From NCBI GenBank assembly GCA_036898135.1, contig CM072516.1:59559740-59623739 (forward strand): a DNA stretch of 64,000 nucleotides, read 5' to 3'. Source of the DNA: Oncomelania hupensis (lineage: Eukaryota; Mollusca; Gastropoda; Littorinimorpha; Pomatiopsidae). Positions within the stretch are counted from its first letter, which is position 1. Each line of letters starts with the position of its first letter. A program made the translations under genes and the position numbers. The notes under the pieces were generated by a model. It saw only the letters and a list, made by a program, of their open reading frames with translations, made no database searches and had not been told where the DNA came from. Positions 22,563 through 34,304 of this stretch are shown here, piece by piece.

Positions 22563-22790
22563 CTACGGCACAAACTGATCAACAGCAGATCGCGACAAAA
22601 GATCAGCAAGAATGTTGTGAGATCCCGGAAGAGGCTCAATATGAAAATTGTACTCTTGCAAGGACAGAGCCCATCGCATGATTCGTGTATTCTTGAACCT
22701 ACATGTCTGCATGTATGTGAGTGGTCTGTGATCTGTCTGCAAGATGAACGCAACACCCCACAAGAAACGTGAAAACTTAAAAACATACCA
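22563..22790 (-). pseudogene. RNase H, C-terminal half (Ty3/gypsy)
   Basis: The minus-strand frame shows FILQTDHRPLTYMQ, then MRWALSLQEYNFHIEPLPG and ILADLLSRS, the standard end of gypsy-type RNase H. The N-terminal half and all of reverse transcriptase are missing: the preceding sequence jumps from an acidic linker (about 22960) through about 120 bp of unrelated sequence. The element stops within 30 bp before the polypurine tract, so RNase H is the last coding domain. Confidence 0.85.
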
Positions 22791-22859
22791 AGCAAAAGAG
22801 CAACCAGAAACAAGTCAAATAAACCCAGTATTGCTGTCAAAATAACAGCACAGGCAGAA

Positions 22860-24130
22860 AAAACAGAAAAGAGATCCTGACGATCTGAAACAGGCAACAC
22901 CCCATCAAAACCAACTGACGAAATGTCCTCATCAGTCATAAATGATTCCAAAGGCAGAGTTGGCAGCAAAACATCATCGTCCTCATCATCCTGGACAACA
23001 CCCACAGATGCCAAAATTTGTCTTGTTGTCTCTTCACGCACCACCTCAGAATTCAACACTGCAGAACCCACTGAACAACAACCAACATGTCTATGCTGAG
23101 AAACCTTTTCCTTGTCAACATCAAAAAACCTGTCTGAAATCACATCACCCCAATCTACAACCTCACCTTCACAAACAACTGAACCAACGCAGACTTCAAC
23201 TTCAGCAACGTTTTGGGGATGACGGTAGTTCCGCTTTAGCATATTAGCATGAAAAATCTTTGTCTTCCCCTTGACCACAATCTTGTAGTCAGGATGCATG
23301 CATTCTTGTATGGTGTATGGTCCTAACCACTTCATGAGTAATTTATTTGTCTCGGATGGCAACAGAACCAACACTTCATCTTTAACGTCAAAAGTGCGTT
23401 TCTTAGCTGACCTATCAAAGTAAACTTTGTTCTTTGCTTATGCTTGTGCAGAGTTTTGCCTAGCCAATTCACAAGTCTCAGCAATGATGTTCTTCCACTC
23501 GAAAACATGCAAATGCAATGGCTGTGCATCTACATCCTTTGAAGACGAGGTTGGCGACCAAACATCAAATCAAAGGGACTGAATCCAGTACTCTCCGATG
23601 GCAACTCCCGACAAGCAAAAAGCAGCGCAGGCAAGTAACGATGCCACGCCTTTGGATGAGACTGAACAACCTTCCCAAGCATCGCTTTCAACGTCCTGTG
23701 AAATCTCTCCACAATTCCATTTGCCTGAGGATGATATGGAGACGTCCGAATCGCCCTAGTGCCACACAGTGCGTAGAACTGCTTGATCAACTCAGAGGTA
23801 AACTGGGTACCTTGATCGTACAGTATTACATCGGGAAAACCCAGTCGGGCAAAAATCGACAGCAACGCCTCTGCAACCTCCACTGAAGAAATGTTTTTAA
23901 GTGGCACGGCCTCCGGAAAACGAGTAGCCAAGTCGACCAATGTCAGAATGTATCGGTGGCCTTCCTCCGAAGGTGGAGACAAAGGACCAACCAAGTCAAT
24001 GTGGACCCTTTCAAACGGACTAGATGACTGAGGTACCACAACCAACGGAACTGGCGTAGCCTTCCCTTTGAAGTTGACTTCTGGCACACATCACAAGTAC
24101 GCACATACCTCGAAGTATCCGCTGACACTC
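22860..24130 (-). pseudogene. Integrase (zinc finger end, DDE core, GPY end)
   Basis: After the zinc-finger Cys pair (YVRTCDVCQKS near 24100), the core at 24087-23530 shows HIDLVGPLSPP (first Asp), ILYDQGTQFTSELIKQ (second Asp) and GIVERFHRTLKAMLG (Glu), the full DDE triad. The C-terminal part has LVLLPSETNKLLMKWLGPYT, the GPY/F module. Frame changes occur near 24137-24144 (an A8 run), near 24090 and near 23530-23375. The acidic tail to about 22860 corresponds to the linker that would lead into reverse transcriptase in a Gmr1-type element. Confidence 0.85.
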
Positions 24131-24136
24131 CGGGCC

Positions 24137-24870
24137 AAAAAAAACTTCGAAAGAACTCGCATCAAAGTACGACGAGTACCACAATGAGCAGCAAGCAACT
24201 GATCATGTGCTGTAGCCAAAACAGCAGCACGTAACTTCTCTGGAACAATCTGCTGTAGAATTTGACCTGGCTTTTCGTATGAACGATACAAAACACCTGC
24301 ATCCTCAAAGACAAAATAAGTAGCAGAGCCAACAGCTTTCTTTTCCCCAGACAGAGCACACGAGAAACATGAAGCAAGACTGGAATCTGATTTCTGCAAA
24401 TCAATCAACTCCTGACGAGAAACTCCAAAATCTTGGGAAACATCAACTAAAGGAGTATGAGGAAAATCTTTCTGCGCAGTGCGAGCTCGAGTAGTGACAG
24501 CAGCCCCACTCGACTCAACTGAAACCTGAACACCAACAATAGAATCTGTCAACCCAGCAATGTTCCCAATGATCAAATCAGCAACTGGGTCAGGAAGCAC
24601 AGCACAAACCAACTGACCTGATAAATATGGAGTGGACACTGCAAGTTTGGCAAGCGGATAGACAGTAATCTCACCTCCAAATGTCTTACAACGAACTTCT
24701 CCTTCGATGTACTCGAGAGACGACACCAATCGCTGACGCACACCACAAATTGTAGCACCTGTGTCACGAAGTACAGAACATGGCGTACCCTTTACTGTAC
24801 CCAACTCCAAATGTAGATGACCCACTGCCGGACTAACAACTGAGCAGACAACCTCAGGATCAACAGGCAA
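24137..24870 (-). pseudogene. Aspartic protease continuing into integrase zinc finger
   Basis: One frame carries VLRDTGATICGV (active-site DTGA) and a later LIIGN flap-end motif. After about 110 residues it runs into LHDQ-type HxxxH sequence (LATAHDQLLAAHCGTRRTL), the first half of the H2C2 zinc finger. No reverse transcriptase lies between. This continuity is the key evidence for the unusual gene order. Confidence 0.8.
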
Positions 24871-24879
24871 TGCAGCAGA

Positions 24880-26116
24880 ACCAACCTGAGTCTTTTGAGT
24901 ATCTGTTTTGGGTGCAGACTTTTTTCACATATCCCCCCAACCCACAAATGTAGCATGGATTTGTCGGATTGTTTCTGAGTGGACATTTGAATGAAGAATG
25001 GCCACTGCCTTTGCAAAGCTGACATTTAGCAAAATTCACTGACGAGCCACGTCCGAATCCACCACGACTTTGACCTTGATGAGAATCTGCAACAGAGGAT
25101 GGCGCACTTCGATTAAAGTTCCAGCGGCCACGGTAACCAACCTGACGTCGATAACCACCGTATCCACCGCGAAAATCCGAATGACCCGAAGTCGCATTAG
25201 CTTCAGAAACGGTATTGAATTGACCAACCGATGCGAAGGCAGAAGCAGTGGCCTTGCGAGCCAAATACTTACCCGGACGAGCAAGACGGTAGCTTTCGGC
25301 ACAATTTACCATGTCCTCGAGGCTGACCAATCTTCTTTCACGAATGAAAGTAGCAAGATCTGCAGATACACTCTGTAGAAATTGTTCACCCAGTACCAAA
25401 TCAACTATAACACCTGAAAGTGCAACCCATCGATCAAACAATCGATTAAGTGCAATGCCAAAAGTTTGAAACGGTTCATTTGAGTCTGGTTTGGTGGCAC
25501 GAAATTTCTCTCTGAAACCTTCAGCAGTACATTGGAATTTTTTTTTACAAATTGTCTTTCAAAATGTCATAATCACAATGTCCATTGGCATCTAAACTGT
25601 GATATAAACTCAAAGCATTTCCTTCAAGCAAAGCTGACAAATAAACAACCCATTGTCCCTTTTCCCAGCCAAGTGCAGTAGCATTTGTTTCAAAACGAAA
25701 CAAATACGAATCAATATCATCAGTCTTGTCTCTAAACATGGGAAGTTTAGGAAAAATAGGTCGAGCTTTAAACTGATGCTTCGCATAAGTTTGATCATGA
25801 TCCTGATATTGACCAACAACATGACCCCCCCCCCCCCCCCCTGACTAGCCTGTATTTCGAACTTTTTTGTTTTTTCCCTCTCAAGTTCAATGTCCATTCT
25901 TTTGGATTCCATTTCTTTTTGTGTTTCTAGTTTCTTGGATTCCATATCCATATGTAGTCTTTTGGACTCCATTTCTTTTTCTATTTGTTTAGCATCCTGT
26001 TCTCTTTGTCTTTCAAGTCGCTGAAAACATTCTTGAACATATTTATGTTTGTCAGCCACTTCCAAAGTCGTAGCTTGCTTAAGAAACTTTTCAAAAAGTT
26101 CATCATAGTCATCCAT
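24880..26116 (-). pseudogene. Gag of the Gmr1-like element
   Basis: It starts with ATG at 26116 (MDDYDELFEKFLKQATTLEV). An N-terminal helical, Glu/Arg/Lys-rich segment has repeated ESKR units. The capsid-like part contains SYLFRFETNATALGW and WVVYLSALLEGNALSLYH. A Gly/Arg-rich basic stretch is followed by one clean CCHC knuckle, CQLCKGSGHSSFKC, and a second with His replaced by Tyr, CYICGLGGYVKKVC. The frame changes at the C run at 25827-25842, the T run at 25540-25548 and the T6 run near 24926, so it is not translatable as it stands. Confidence 0.75.
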
Positions 26117-27218
26117 GTTTTAATTTTTTTTTCAAAATATAAATCAAAATCAGCACCTACTACTAAACTATAATATATACACTGCCCCAAATACCCAAGA
26201 AAGAATGATACAAATAAAAACTAACAACAGCCCAAGCCAAGCTAAGTCAACAATAAACTCAAAGTGAAACAAATCTAAGTAACAAATAACAGGAAACGAA
26301 AGTAATAAACTGAACAAGTACTAAACAATCAAATTCCAACAATTATAATTTCCTTTAAAAAAAATCTTTTTATAATAAACAATAGTCTCAGATAACTCAA
26401 TACTAAATCAATAACAGCACTGCTCAATCAACCTAAGTCCTCAAATATTTAAACCCTATAAATTGTTTTTAAAAAAAAAAAATTTTAATTACTCAAAGTC
26501 AACACTACTTTAATAAATATAATTAAATAGAAACAATTATGACAAATACTAACACCTAATAAGACTAAACAGCAATAATATAAAGAAATCAAATACTACT
26601 AAATAAAATAATAATGCAAAGTCAAGTAATAAGATCAAGCACAATAATTATATATATGATATATATACTAAGGAGCAATTCAACAGAAAATTTCAAAAAT
26701 TATTAATGATCAAGTTAAGGAAAACAGATCATGAATTATACTAACACTAAGCAACAATAAATTCAACAAATACTTTCAAAATTTCTAATAATAAAGTCAA
26801 AGACAAAAAATATCAAGAATTAAATTAACACTAAGGGGCTTTGTAACTAACCTACAATAAAATAAGAACGTGGAACCACTAACTCATTCACTGATTCACT
26901 CACACACAAAGTTAGGCCTACAGAACAAAGATAACTGTAAGCAATGTAAACAAACCAATACTAATAAAGCAGAGAGAGCAAAAAGATACTAAGCCCTTGA
27001 GCAACTCTGAAACTATACAGGAGCGCCCTACCGTGAAACTGGAGACGGTCTAAAACCACTAATTCAGATCATCAAACAATCACAATAAACAAACCACTTC
27101 AACAGTCAAACAAGGGAGACAACTAAGCTCTACCCAATGATGTGGAAGAATTGACCTAATACTAACAAACCTTTAAACTACAATATTAACACAGAGAAAA
27201 AAAAACAGGATCGCCAGA
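26117..27218 (-). other. Long AT-rich leader of the Gmr1-like element
   Basis: About 1.1 kb between the 5' LTR and gag without a convincing frame. A primer-binding-site candidate, TGGCGATCC on the minus strand (opposite 27209-27217), lies 2 nt inside the LTR end. Confidence 0.55.
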
Positions 27219-27680
27219 TGTAAGGATGGATATAACTTCTTTTTTTTTTTAACTTTTACTACAGTTTATTATCCCTTTCTATCGGGAAACTCTGGGCCGC
27301 CTCCCCCGGGGAAGGCGTAGTCGCAGCCAGTGGCGCGCCCAAACCCACCCTACCTAACATTATTTGTGATTTTTTGAAATTTTGCTGGGGGAGCAAACCG
27401 GAGTACCCGGAGAAAACCCCCGAAACGTTGCCCGAGTCGAAAGTAAATAATATTCGGAGAAACATAACGCCCAGATGCCGGATCGAACCCACACCTGTCG
27501 GCGCCATTGGTTTCTGGCTTGTGGACAAGGCAAGTTAGTCCCGCCTTAGCCCACTTGGTGTGGGTGCTTACAATATCTGAGTGCATGCAAAATATATTTG
27601 ACTCCTAGAACGAAATAAGCGTGCGTGCAAGTCTCTCTGTTAACTACCACAGACATACGGACTCTTCTCAAAGAAAAATT
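27219..27680 (-). repeat. 5' LTR remnant interrupted by a SINE
   Basis: The plus-strand bases TGTAAGGATGGATAT at 27219 correspond to the 3' LTR end at 21417. After an insertion of about 330 bp the match resumes at GTGTGGGTGC (27558) and runs to about 27678. The U3 part, roughly 900 bp, is missing. Confidence 0.7.
27234..27557 (-). mobile_element. tRNA-derived SINE inserted in the LTR
   Basis: Absent from the 3' LTR at the same point. Read on the minus strand it starts near AAGTGGGCTAAGGCGGG, has a B box GGGTTCGATCCGGC at tRNA distance, and continues into a body containing CGGGGGTTTTCTCCGGGTAC. It ends in an A-rich tail opposite the T run at 27240-27250. The body phrase CGGAGAAAACC recalls a core common to many invertebrate SINEs. 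A clean target duplication is not visible. Confidence 0.6.
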
Positions 27681-27912
27681 AGAAGAAAAAAAAACAACAA
27701 ACTAGGTCGTCACCGTGATGATGTCACACGATGACGTCACTCCATACACCATTATTTAAGGCTTAGCACACACTCTAATTACACACGAAGTTGTTTTGTT
27801 TTTTTTACAAAATTTTTTTTTTTTTAAATGTCTTTTACAAATGACGCCACGATGATTATTCACTCCAGTTGAGTTTGGTTTTAACTTTGAAGGCACAAGT
27901 GAAGTCTAAGTA
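27681..27912. other. Junction DNA between the two LTR elements
   Basis: It includes a 'gtcaccgtgatgatgtcac' repeat that resembles 38190-38225 on the far side of the BEL element. The two are perhaps parts of one repeat split by the BEL insertion. Confidence 0.4.
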
Positions 27913-28611
27913 CAATAAATTGAATTTTTTGATAGTTTGTCCTTGTTTTACTTTGTAATGAAGCTTTTTTGCTTTAGTTGCCTTTGGAGGACAAAATGTT
28001 GTTTTAATTAGTTTTGCCAGTTTCATATGAATTTTGAAGTGAGCACAACTCATCCATGTGTCTCAAATAATTGTTTTGCATGAGCTCTGTCAATTATTTG
28101 TTTGCTGATAATTTGATATTTGTTCATCTTAAACCAAGACTGTGAGCTTGTCTTTGCCTTTTGAATACAGTTGTGTTTTGTCCTTTGGCTTGCCAGGACT
28201 TGCCTTTTTTTGCCTGCCCATGTGGACTAGGGAATTTGTATTATTTTGTGATTTTGGACGCCGAACTATAGGTAACTACTTTGCATTGTTTTGTTTATTA
28301 TATTTTGATAATCTTTATGGAAATATGATTCTGAAATTATGGAAGATGTTTTCATTTTGATATCTTATAAAATTTTGTTAGTTTGAACTCCTATTTGTTT
28401 TTAGTTGGGGCTCAGAATTTTGCTTGTGTTTCTAGATGAAAGAGTGTTGCTCATTTCGCTAACTGAAACTTGATTGTGAAAGTATTAACATTGGGGTGTT
28501 AGTCTTCCTGATTATTGCTACAACCCTCTTATTGTTTGTTATTGCTGTTTGGGAACGTCAATGTAGTTTGTTTTTCTTTTGTTCTTTTACTGTTTTAGTG
28601 TAGATTTCTTA

Positions 28612-29382
28612 AGCCCTAGCTTAACTGGGCGAGACAAACCGAACCTTGTCTCGGCGAACCAAAGGTCAAAAATGCGGTTTTATTCTTAATTGGGTCTTCC
28701 CGAGACCAGCCGTGACGAGACAGGAGATCGGGCGTCACGGCGAGCTCTTTCGTTTCTGAACTGGGTCTATTTTTAGCTGCGTCGAAACTGACATACCTGA
28801 CAAAGTTACGTTAGCAACAATGGCGGCCTTCGATCGTGAATTGAAAACTGCAGAAGATTTTGGCGTTGTTCTAGCGCTGTATGTCCTAAGCGAGAACGAA
28901 GGGGCAGCAGAAAGAGAAAGAAAGCAAAAGGCAACACTTCCCTATGTGTTACAAAGGCACCAGCAAAGTGCATTTCATGCACTGGTGCAAGAGTTGGCTG
29001 AACAGCTCAGTGGCTATTCAATGATTTATTATTTTTACTGATTCAGTATTTTCACTGTTCTCTAGTCTAAATTAAGTTTGGATTTGGTGCACCTACTTAT
29101 TTTAAGTGTTGTAGTATTTCTTTAGATCAGTTGTCATTGACATTGATAGATTTTTCAGCAAATCAAAATAGTGTCTCGGGCAGGTTTGCTGCGCACGAAC
29201 GGCAAGACAAAAGGCCGGCCCGCGACACGGCGAGACACGTCTCGATGTTCTCGCCGATCCTGTCTCGGATTGCTCGCCGAGCCTAGTTAAGGGCAAGGAT
29301 GGTTCGGGTGTCTCGCCGAGACTGTCTCGGGTGTCTCGCCGAGACAAGGTTCGGGTTTGTCTCGCGCAGTTAAGCTAGGGCT
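28612..29382 (+). mobile_element. PIF/Harbinger-derived element inside the 5' LTR
   Basis: A 771-bp insert bounded by the direct repeat TTA (28609-28611 and 29383-29385); the 3' LTR shows the empty site with a single TTA. The ends are inverted repeats of about 45 bp, starting AGCCCTAGCTTAACTG. A 3-bp TTA duplication is typical of PIF/Harbinger. A remaining frame at 28820-29041 begins MAAFDRELKTAEDFGV and contains VLQRHQQSAFHALVQEL, resembling the N-terminal LQRR..GAFH.LVQEL motif of Harbinger transposases. The nuclease domain is gone, so this is an internally deleted derivative. Confidence 0.85.
28820..29041 (+). pseudogene. Harbinger transposase N-terminal remnant
   Basis: 73 codons from ATG. 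The basic stretch (ERERKQK) and the VLQRHQQSAFHALVQEL segment fit the N-terminus of Harbinger nucleases. The frame ends where the deletion derivative loses the rest, and no DDE residues remain. Confidence 0.6.
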
Positions 29383-29583
29383 TTACGGTTTGTTTTTGTT
29401 TCTTTGCCAGTTGTACCTGACTCGGATAATAAAGTCTTCTTTCATCGAATCACGAGTTCGAGTACTGCTAAGTTTGTTGAATGCTGGAAAGGGTTTCCCA
29501 GACTCAGACAATTCCCCGATCATCAAGTCCCTAGAAAACCTGTGGCAGGCACAGTACAACTATACCATCGGGGGGAGAGCATC

Positions 29584-30798
29584 ATGGACCCCATGCTGTC
29601 ATCTGTGAATGTACCAACAGATCAGTCAAGCGATGTACACCCAAAGACGTCTCAGAAAGAAGAAAACAAAGAATGCCAATCCTCAGTCATTGCAGCGCTC
29701 TCTATATCATCAGTCACAACTGCCGATCTCCTTGCAAGCCCTCTAGTCAGCCAAACCACCACAACCATCATGGCATCAAATTTTGACGACTTCCAAGACG
29801 CGGACAGATGCGTAAATTCTTCTTCACCGGGTGGTGATCCTGTGCGTCGCTCGTCACGTGACCGTCAGCCTACTCGGAAAGGCAGGGAAAACGATATTGA
29901 AGTGAAGAAGAAATTGTACTGGCACACACACAGACAATTAGTCAAGCTGTTGAATGAAGTCCTCGCCCAAATGTGTACTGCTCAGCCCTCATACCTCGCT
30001 GACACTCGTACCATGATAATAACGATGGTTGAACAATTGGGCCAGTACGAACAGCGTTTAAGGGAACTCCAAGCCGACGTTCCACAGATTTACACTGCAC
30101 AACAAGAGATCAACGCCTCCGTTAGAATGTTTCTGGATTCTGTTGAGCCTCATCTGAGAAAGCTACCTGACAGTCACATCATATCAAAGTCTCCAAGCAA
30201 GTCAGGGAAGAAATCAAGGTCATCTGCTTACTCATCAACGTCCTCTGCAAGAAATGCCCGAGCTCAGCTTTCAAAGGCACAAGTAAAGGCAGAAAGTGAA
30301 GAGAAAATCGAGAACATTCAGAGACAAATTGCTCAGTATGAAGAAGAGAGGCAGAGAGAAGAACAAGAGCTGAAAAGACAAAAACAAAAGAAGAAAAGAC
30401 AACAAGAGAGAGAGGCAGAGGAGTTGAAACGTCAACAGCAGGAAGAAGAAGAGGAAATGGAGCGACAAGAGGAGGAAAGGAAGAGAGAAACTCAAAAGGC
30501 CAAGAACGCTATGCAGGATCTATTAAACAAAGTGAAGAGAGAGTCTGAGATAAAGGAAGCATATGCCGTCGCCATGGTTCTTGCAGAATCTAGAGCTAGT
30601 GGGTCAGTCTGCTCCAGTAACCCTCTCGAAGACTTCAAGCCACTTGACTTTCCAGCACTTTCAGTTGATCCTTTCAAACCCCTCCTTCTTCATAAACAAA
30701 CTCCCTATGACCTTGCTCTCGACTCCCATGCCCCAGACACGCCTGCACCCCCAGGCAATCTTCTCTTTGTAAATCAGTCACATGTCATCCCGTCGTGA
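29584..30798 (+). pseudogene. BEL/Pao gag, N-terminal part
   Basis: It starts at ATG 29584, just inside the 5' LTR; upstream codons lie in the LTR and are unlikely to be used. It encodes 404 residues: a Ser/Thr-rich start, an alpha-helical region (VKLLNEVLAQM...), and a long charged coiled coil of Glu/Gln/Arg/Lys at residues about 235-330. It ends at TGA 30796-30798 while the following domains continue in another frame, so a one-base shift separates it from the rest of the polyprotein. Confidence 0.8.
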
Positions 30799-33700
30799 AC
30801 CGACCTCATCAGTATCCTGTCTTGCGCTCCGTTGACCACGACCCAACTAATATGAAGCATCTGGCGACAAGCTATGCAGAATCACCTACTGACGCTGTCT
30901 GGACGTCTGTTCCTCCCGTCTTCATCGAACCAAAACAACGTCCTGTTGAATCAAAATCAGAGAAGATTCGGGAGATAAAGCCAGAAAATATTGACAGTCA
31001 AACGATCGCGTTTCTCCGTCGCATGCCTCCTGGTGTTACCGTCCAAGCATCAAATGGATTGCTGCTTCCTGCGGGTCCTCATCTCTCGTTCACCACGTCA
31101 CCTGTTTTCTCATCCCAGTTCAGACAGCCAATAACAAGCTGCAAAATTGACAACAGTGACTTTCAGTCAAGCCTCCAGCCACATGCTCAAACCTTTTACC
31201 CCATGGGACAGAAGTCGGAAGGTCATGATCGGACGATTTTGCCAGGTAACCCTGCATCATCAAATGCCGAACTTCCTCAGGATTTCAATACTTTTGGGCC
31301 TGTCGGTTCTCCTTGGGCTCTCATAGGACAAACCCTCTCTGACGCTATGCTACTGACACGTCTACCTGTACAAGAACCTATTGTATTCGGCGGTGACCCA
31401 ATGGAGTATAGACGTTGAAGGTCTGCCTTCCGCCTGCTTATTGAGCGTCAGAACATCTCAACGCAAGAGAAAATGAATTATCTACAGAAGTATTTGAAAG
31501 GAGAAGCAATTGAGGCTGTAAACTGTTGCTTTCTACTGAACTCTGATTCGTCGTACCATCGGGCCATGAAGATTCTGGATGAACGCTTCGGCAACGAATA
31601 CGTTGTAGCGCAGGCTTTCCGTACGAAACTGGACCAGTGGCCACAGGTTAGACCCAAAGATGGTTCTGCTCTTCGTAGGTATTCAGACTTCTTACTGCAA
31701 TGTGAAGCCGCCTGCGAGGAGTTGGGTGGATTGACAATCCTGAACGACGCACATCAGATCAAGAAGCTCGTCGACAAACTCCCTGAACACCTCTCTCAGA
31801 GCTGGTGCAGAGTCGTAGCTAATCACAAACGAGATTATAAAAGTTATCCAAACTTTGAAAGGTTCGTGAACTTCGTCGCCGATGAAGCTGCTGTCACTGG
31901 AGATCCTGTCTATGGAATCACCTCAAGTTCAAGGCAAGCCCCTGTTCAGCCTCGTCAAGATCAGCAGTATGCTTCTAAAACCCCCAAGTCTGGAAACTTC
32001 AGCCTTGAGGTAAAGGAACTCAATACGCCTGTCCCTGGCGCTGAAGTCGGTGCTGAGAATAAACTTCCGTGTACGTGGTGCAAATCTGATAACCATGAAC
32101 TGGCTGAATGCAAATCGTTTGCCAAGAAACCAAACGACGTCAAGTGTAAAGTTTTGTTGAGAAAGAGACTATGCTTCGGATGTTTGACGGCTACACATCG
32201 TCGTGAGGCCTGTACTAACAAAGCTAAATGCGCAGAATGCGGGAAAGAACATGCAACAGCTCTACATGGATGTGACGAAGATCTAGCCAAGTTGCTTAAG
32301 CGATGCTCCATTCCTGGCTCTCGTAATGGGCAGGGCTATGGAAGCAGTTCAGCGCCGCCAGGCCCTCCAAATGCTTCTGCTCAAATGACGAAGACGACTG
32401 CTCCCACGATCTCAGGTTCCTTGTCGGCGGTTAACCAGCTTTCGACGACAGTCTCATCAACGTTTGTTCAGTCACCAACGCCTATTCTCAAAACTTCCTC
32501 AGGCATGATGCGAAATTCAAAGGCTCCCAAATTAGCCAAAGTTATGCCTGTGTGTCTTTCCAGAGTAGACAATCCTCATAATGAAATCACAGTCTACGCT
32601 TTCATTGATGATGGCTCAGATAACTCCTTCCTGACCTCTGACTTGGCGCAGCAGCTGGGAGCCAGACATCACGACGTCTTGTTAGAATTGACCTCCGCTA
32701 CAGATAGAAACAAACTAGTTCGGTCACAGAGACATTATGATCTTCAAGTGAGACCTCTTCACGGCAATCAACATTTTCTTCTGCCCCCTTTACTTACGAG
32801 AGAGGACATTGGGGTGGATAGAGATAACATTCCCACTTCTGAAATTGTTGCTGAATATCCCCATCTCGTCCAACTGGCCAGTGTGATTCCTCCTCTGATG
32901 GATATTCCAATTGGAATCCTATTTGGTCGTGACGTACCGGAGATCCTCGAACCTATCGGTACAGTGAAGGGTGTTCCTTTTGCGGTTCAATCTCGTCTGG
33001 GCTGGGGAGTTGTCGGAGGTGAGCGATGCTATGAACCATTTGACGCCGTTGGTTCGTCATGCATCTTCTTTACGGAATCCGTCAAATCGTCTGCTTTCAA
33101 AATCAACGTCAACGAGGTGTCGCCTGCTGATCTGATCCGCGTGTTTGAGCGAGACTTCCAGGATGACAACGACTCGAAGATGTCACAGGAAGATCTTCAA
33201 TTCCTGGAAATTCTTCAGACCAATATCAAGCAGAATGAATCGGGGCACTACGAAATGCCACTTCCTTTTAAAACGCAAAGTCCTTCTCTGCTGGACAATC
33301 GCCAAGTGGCATACAAACGTGCTATGAATCTCCGAGCCCAGTTCCGCAATCGACCTCAGCACCATGCCCTCTATACTACCTTCATGAATGAAGTCATCGC
33401 CAGAGGTGACTGCGAAAAGGTTCCAGAGTCTGAATTGACGAAGGCCCCCAAGTGGTTTATACCTCATCATGGTGTGTATAACCAGAAGAAGCCAGGCAAA
33501 ATACGAGTGGTCTTTGACTGTAGTGCTCAGTTTAAAGGAACCTCCCTAAATGATCACTTGCTGCAAGGTCCGGATCTGTTGAATCCTCTGGTTGGAGTCC
33601 TTTGTCGGTTTCGTGAGGGAAATGTGGCTTTCTCCTGCGACGTGGAAAAAATGTTTCATCAATTCCATGTCTCGCCATCTCATCGTGACTATTTGCGTTT

Positions 33701-34304
33701 CTTGTGGTGGCCAGAGGGAAAAATCGATGCTCCTTTGGTGGAATATCGCATGAAAGTGCACTTGTTTGGCGCTACCTCATCTCCTGGCTGTGCCAACTTT
33801 GGCCTCCGACAGCTCGCCAAAGACCACAGCTCTGTGTCGTCTCCAGGCTCCGACTTCCTCCAGAGAGACTTCTACGTCGACGATGGATTGAAGAGCACTG
33901 AGACTGTGAATGAGGCAGTGGATGTTCTTTCTGGAGCCATACAAATATGCCAGAAGGGAAATTTACGTCTTCATAAGATATCCTCAAACAGCTCTGAGTT
34001 GCTCCAACAGTTTCCGGAATCCGAAAGGTCTGCGTCCCCTTCCGAGCACATGGATGCTGAAAATCCGGTGAGTGAACGCATACTGGGATTACAGTGGGAC
34101 ACGGCGGAAGACAACTTCAGGTTTCATCTCAACTTGACAACGAAACCCTTCACTCGACGCGGGATTCTCTCAGCCGTCGCTTCAGTGTACGACCCTCTTG
34201 GCTTTGCGTCACCCTTCGTTTTGCGGGGTCGACAGATTCTACAGGAAATGTGCAAAGGTCAACTGCAGTGGGATGATCCAGTTCCTGACTCCCTATTTAA
34301 GTGA
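30795..34304 (+). pseudogene. BEL/Pao gag-pol middle: DUF1759, zinc knuckles, protease, reverse transcriptase
   Basis: One frame interrupted by TGA at 31416-31418. After it comes the DUF1759 gag domain (EKMNYLQKYLKGEAIEAV, WCRVVANHKRDYKSYPNF). Next are Cys/His clusters CTWCKSDNHELAEC and CFGCLTATHRREAC, then an aspartic protease with FIDDGSDNSFLTSDLA. Reverse transcriptase follows with IRVVFDCSAQFKGTSLND, AFSCDVEKMFHQFHV and the active-site FYVDDGLKS. The piece ends at TGA 34302-34304. Both TGAs interrupt conserved sequence, so they are decay rather than real ends. Confidence 0.9.

Larger units (their letters stand above)
21417..27680 (-). mobile_element. Defective Ty3/gypsy retrotransposon, Gmr1-like domain order
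   Basis: Minus-strand element. The 3' LTR is 21417-22457 and the remaining part of the 5' LTR is 27219-27680. Between them, in transcription order, are gag, protease, integrase zinc finger, integrase core, GPY-type end, and the C-terminal part of RNase H. Reverse transcriptase is missing. The protease frame runs straight into the integrase zinc finger, and RNase H lies after integrase, so the order is PR-IN-(RT)-RH rather than the usual PR-RT-RH-IN. This copia-like order within Ty3/gypsy is known for the Gmr1 group. Several frame shifts make it non-functional. Confidence 0.8.
27913..29553 (+). repeat. 5' LTR of the BEL element (first 19 bp missing)
   Basis: Matches 37277-38143. It ends CAGGCACA. 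The 771-bp insertion at 28612-29382 is absent from the 3' LTR. Confidence 0.9.

Noticed and set aside
29404..29583. Upstream extension of the BEL gag frame
   Set aside because: These codons lie within the 5' LTR; the ATG at 29584 just after the LTR end fits BEL structure better.
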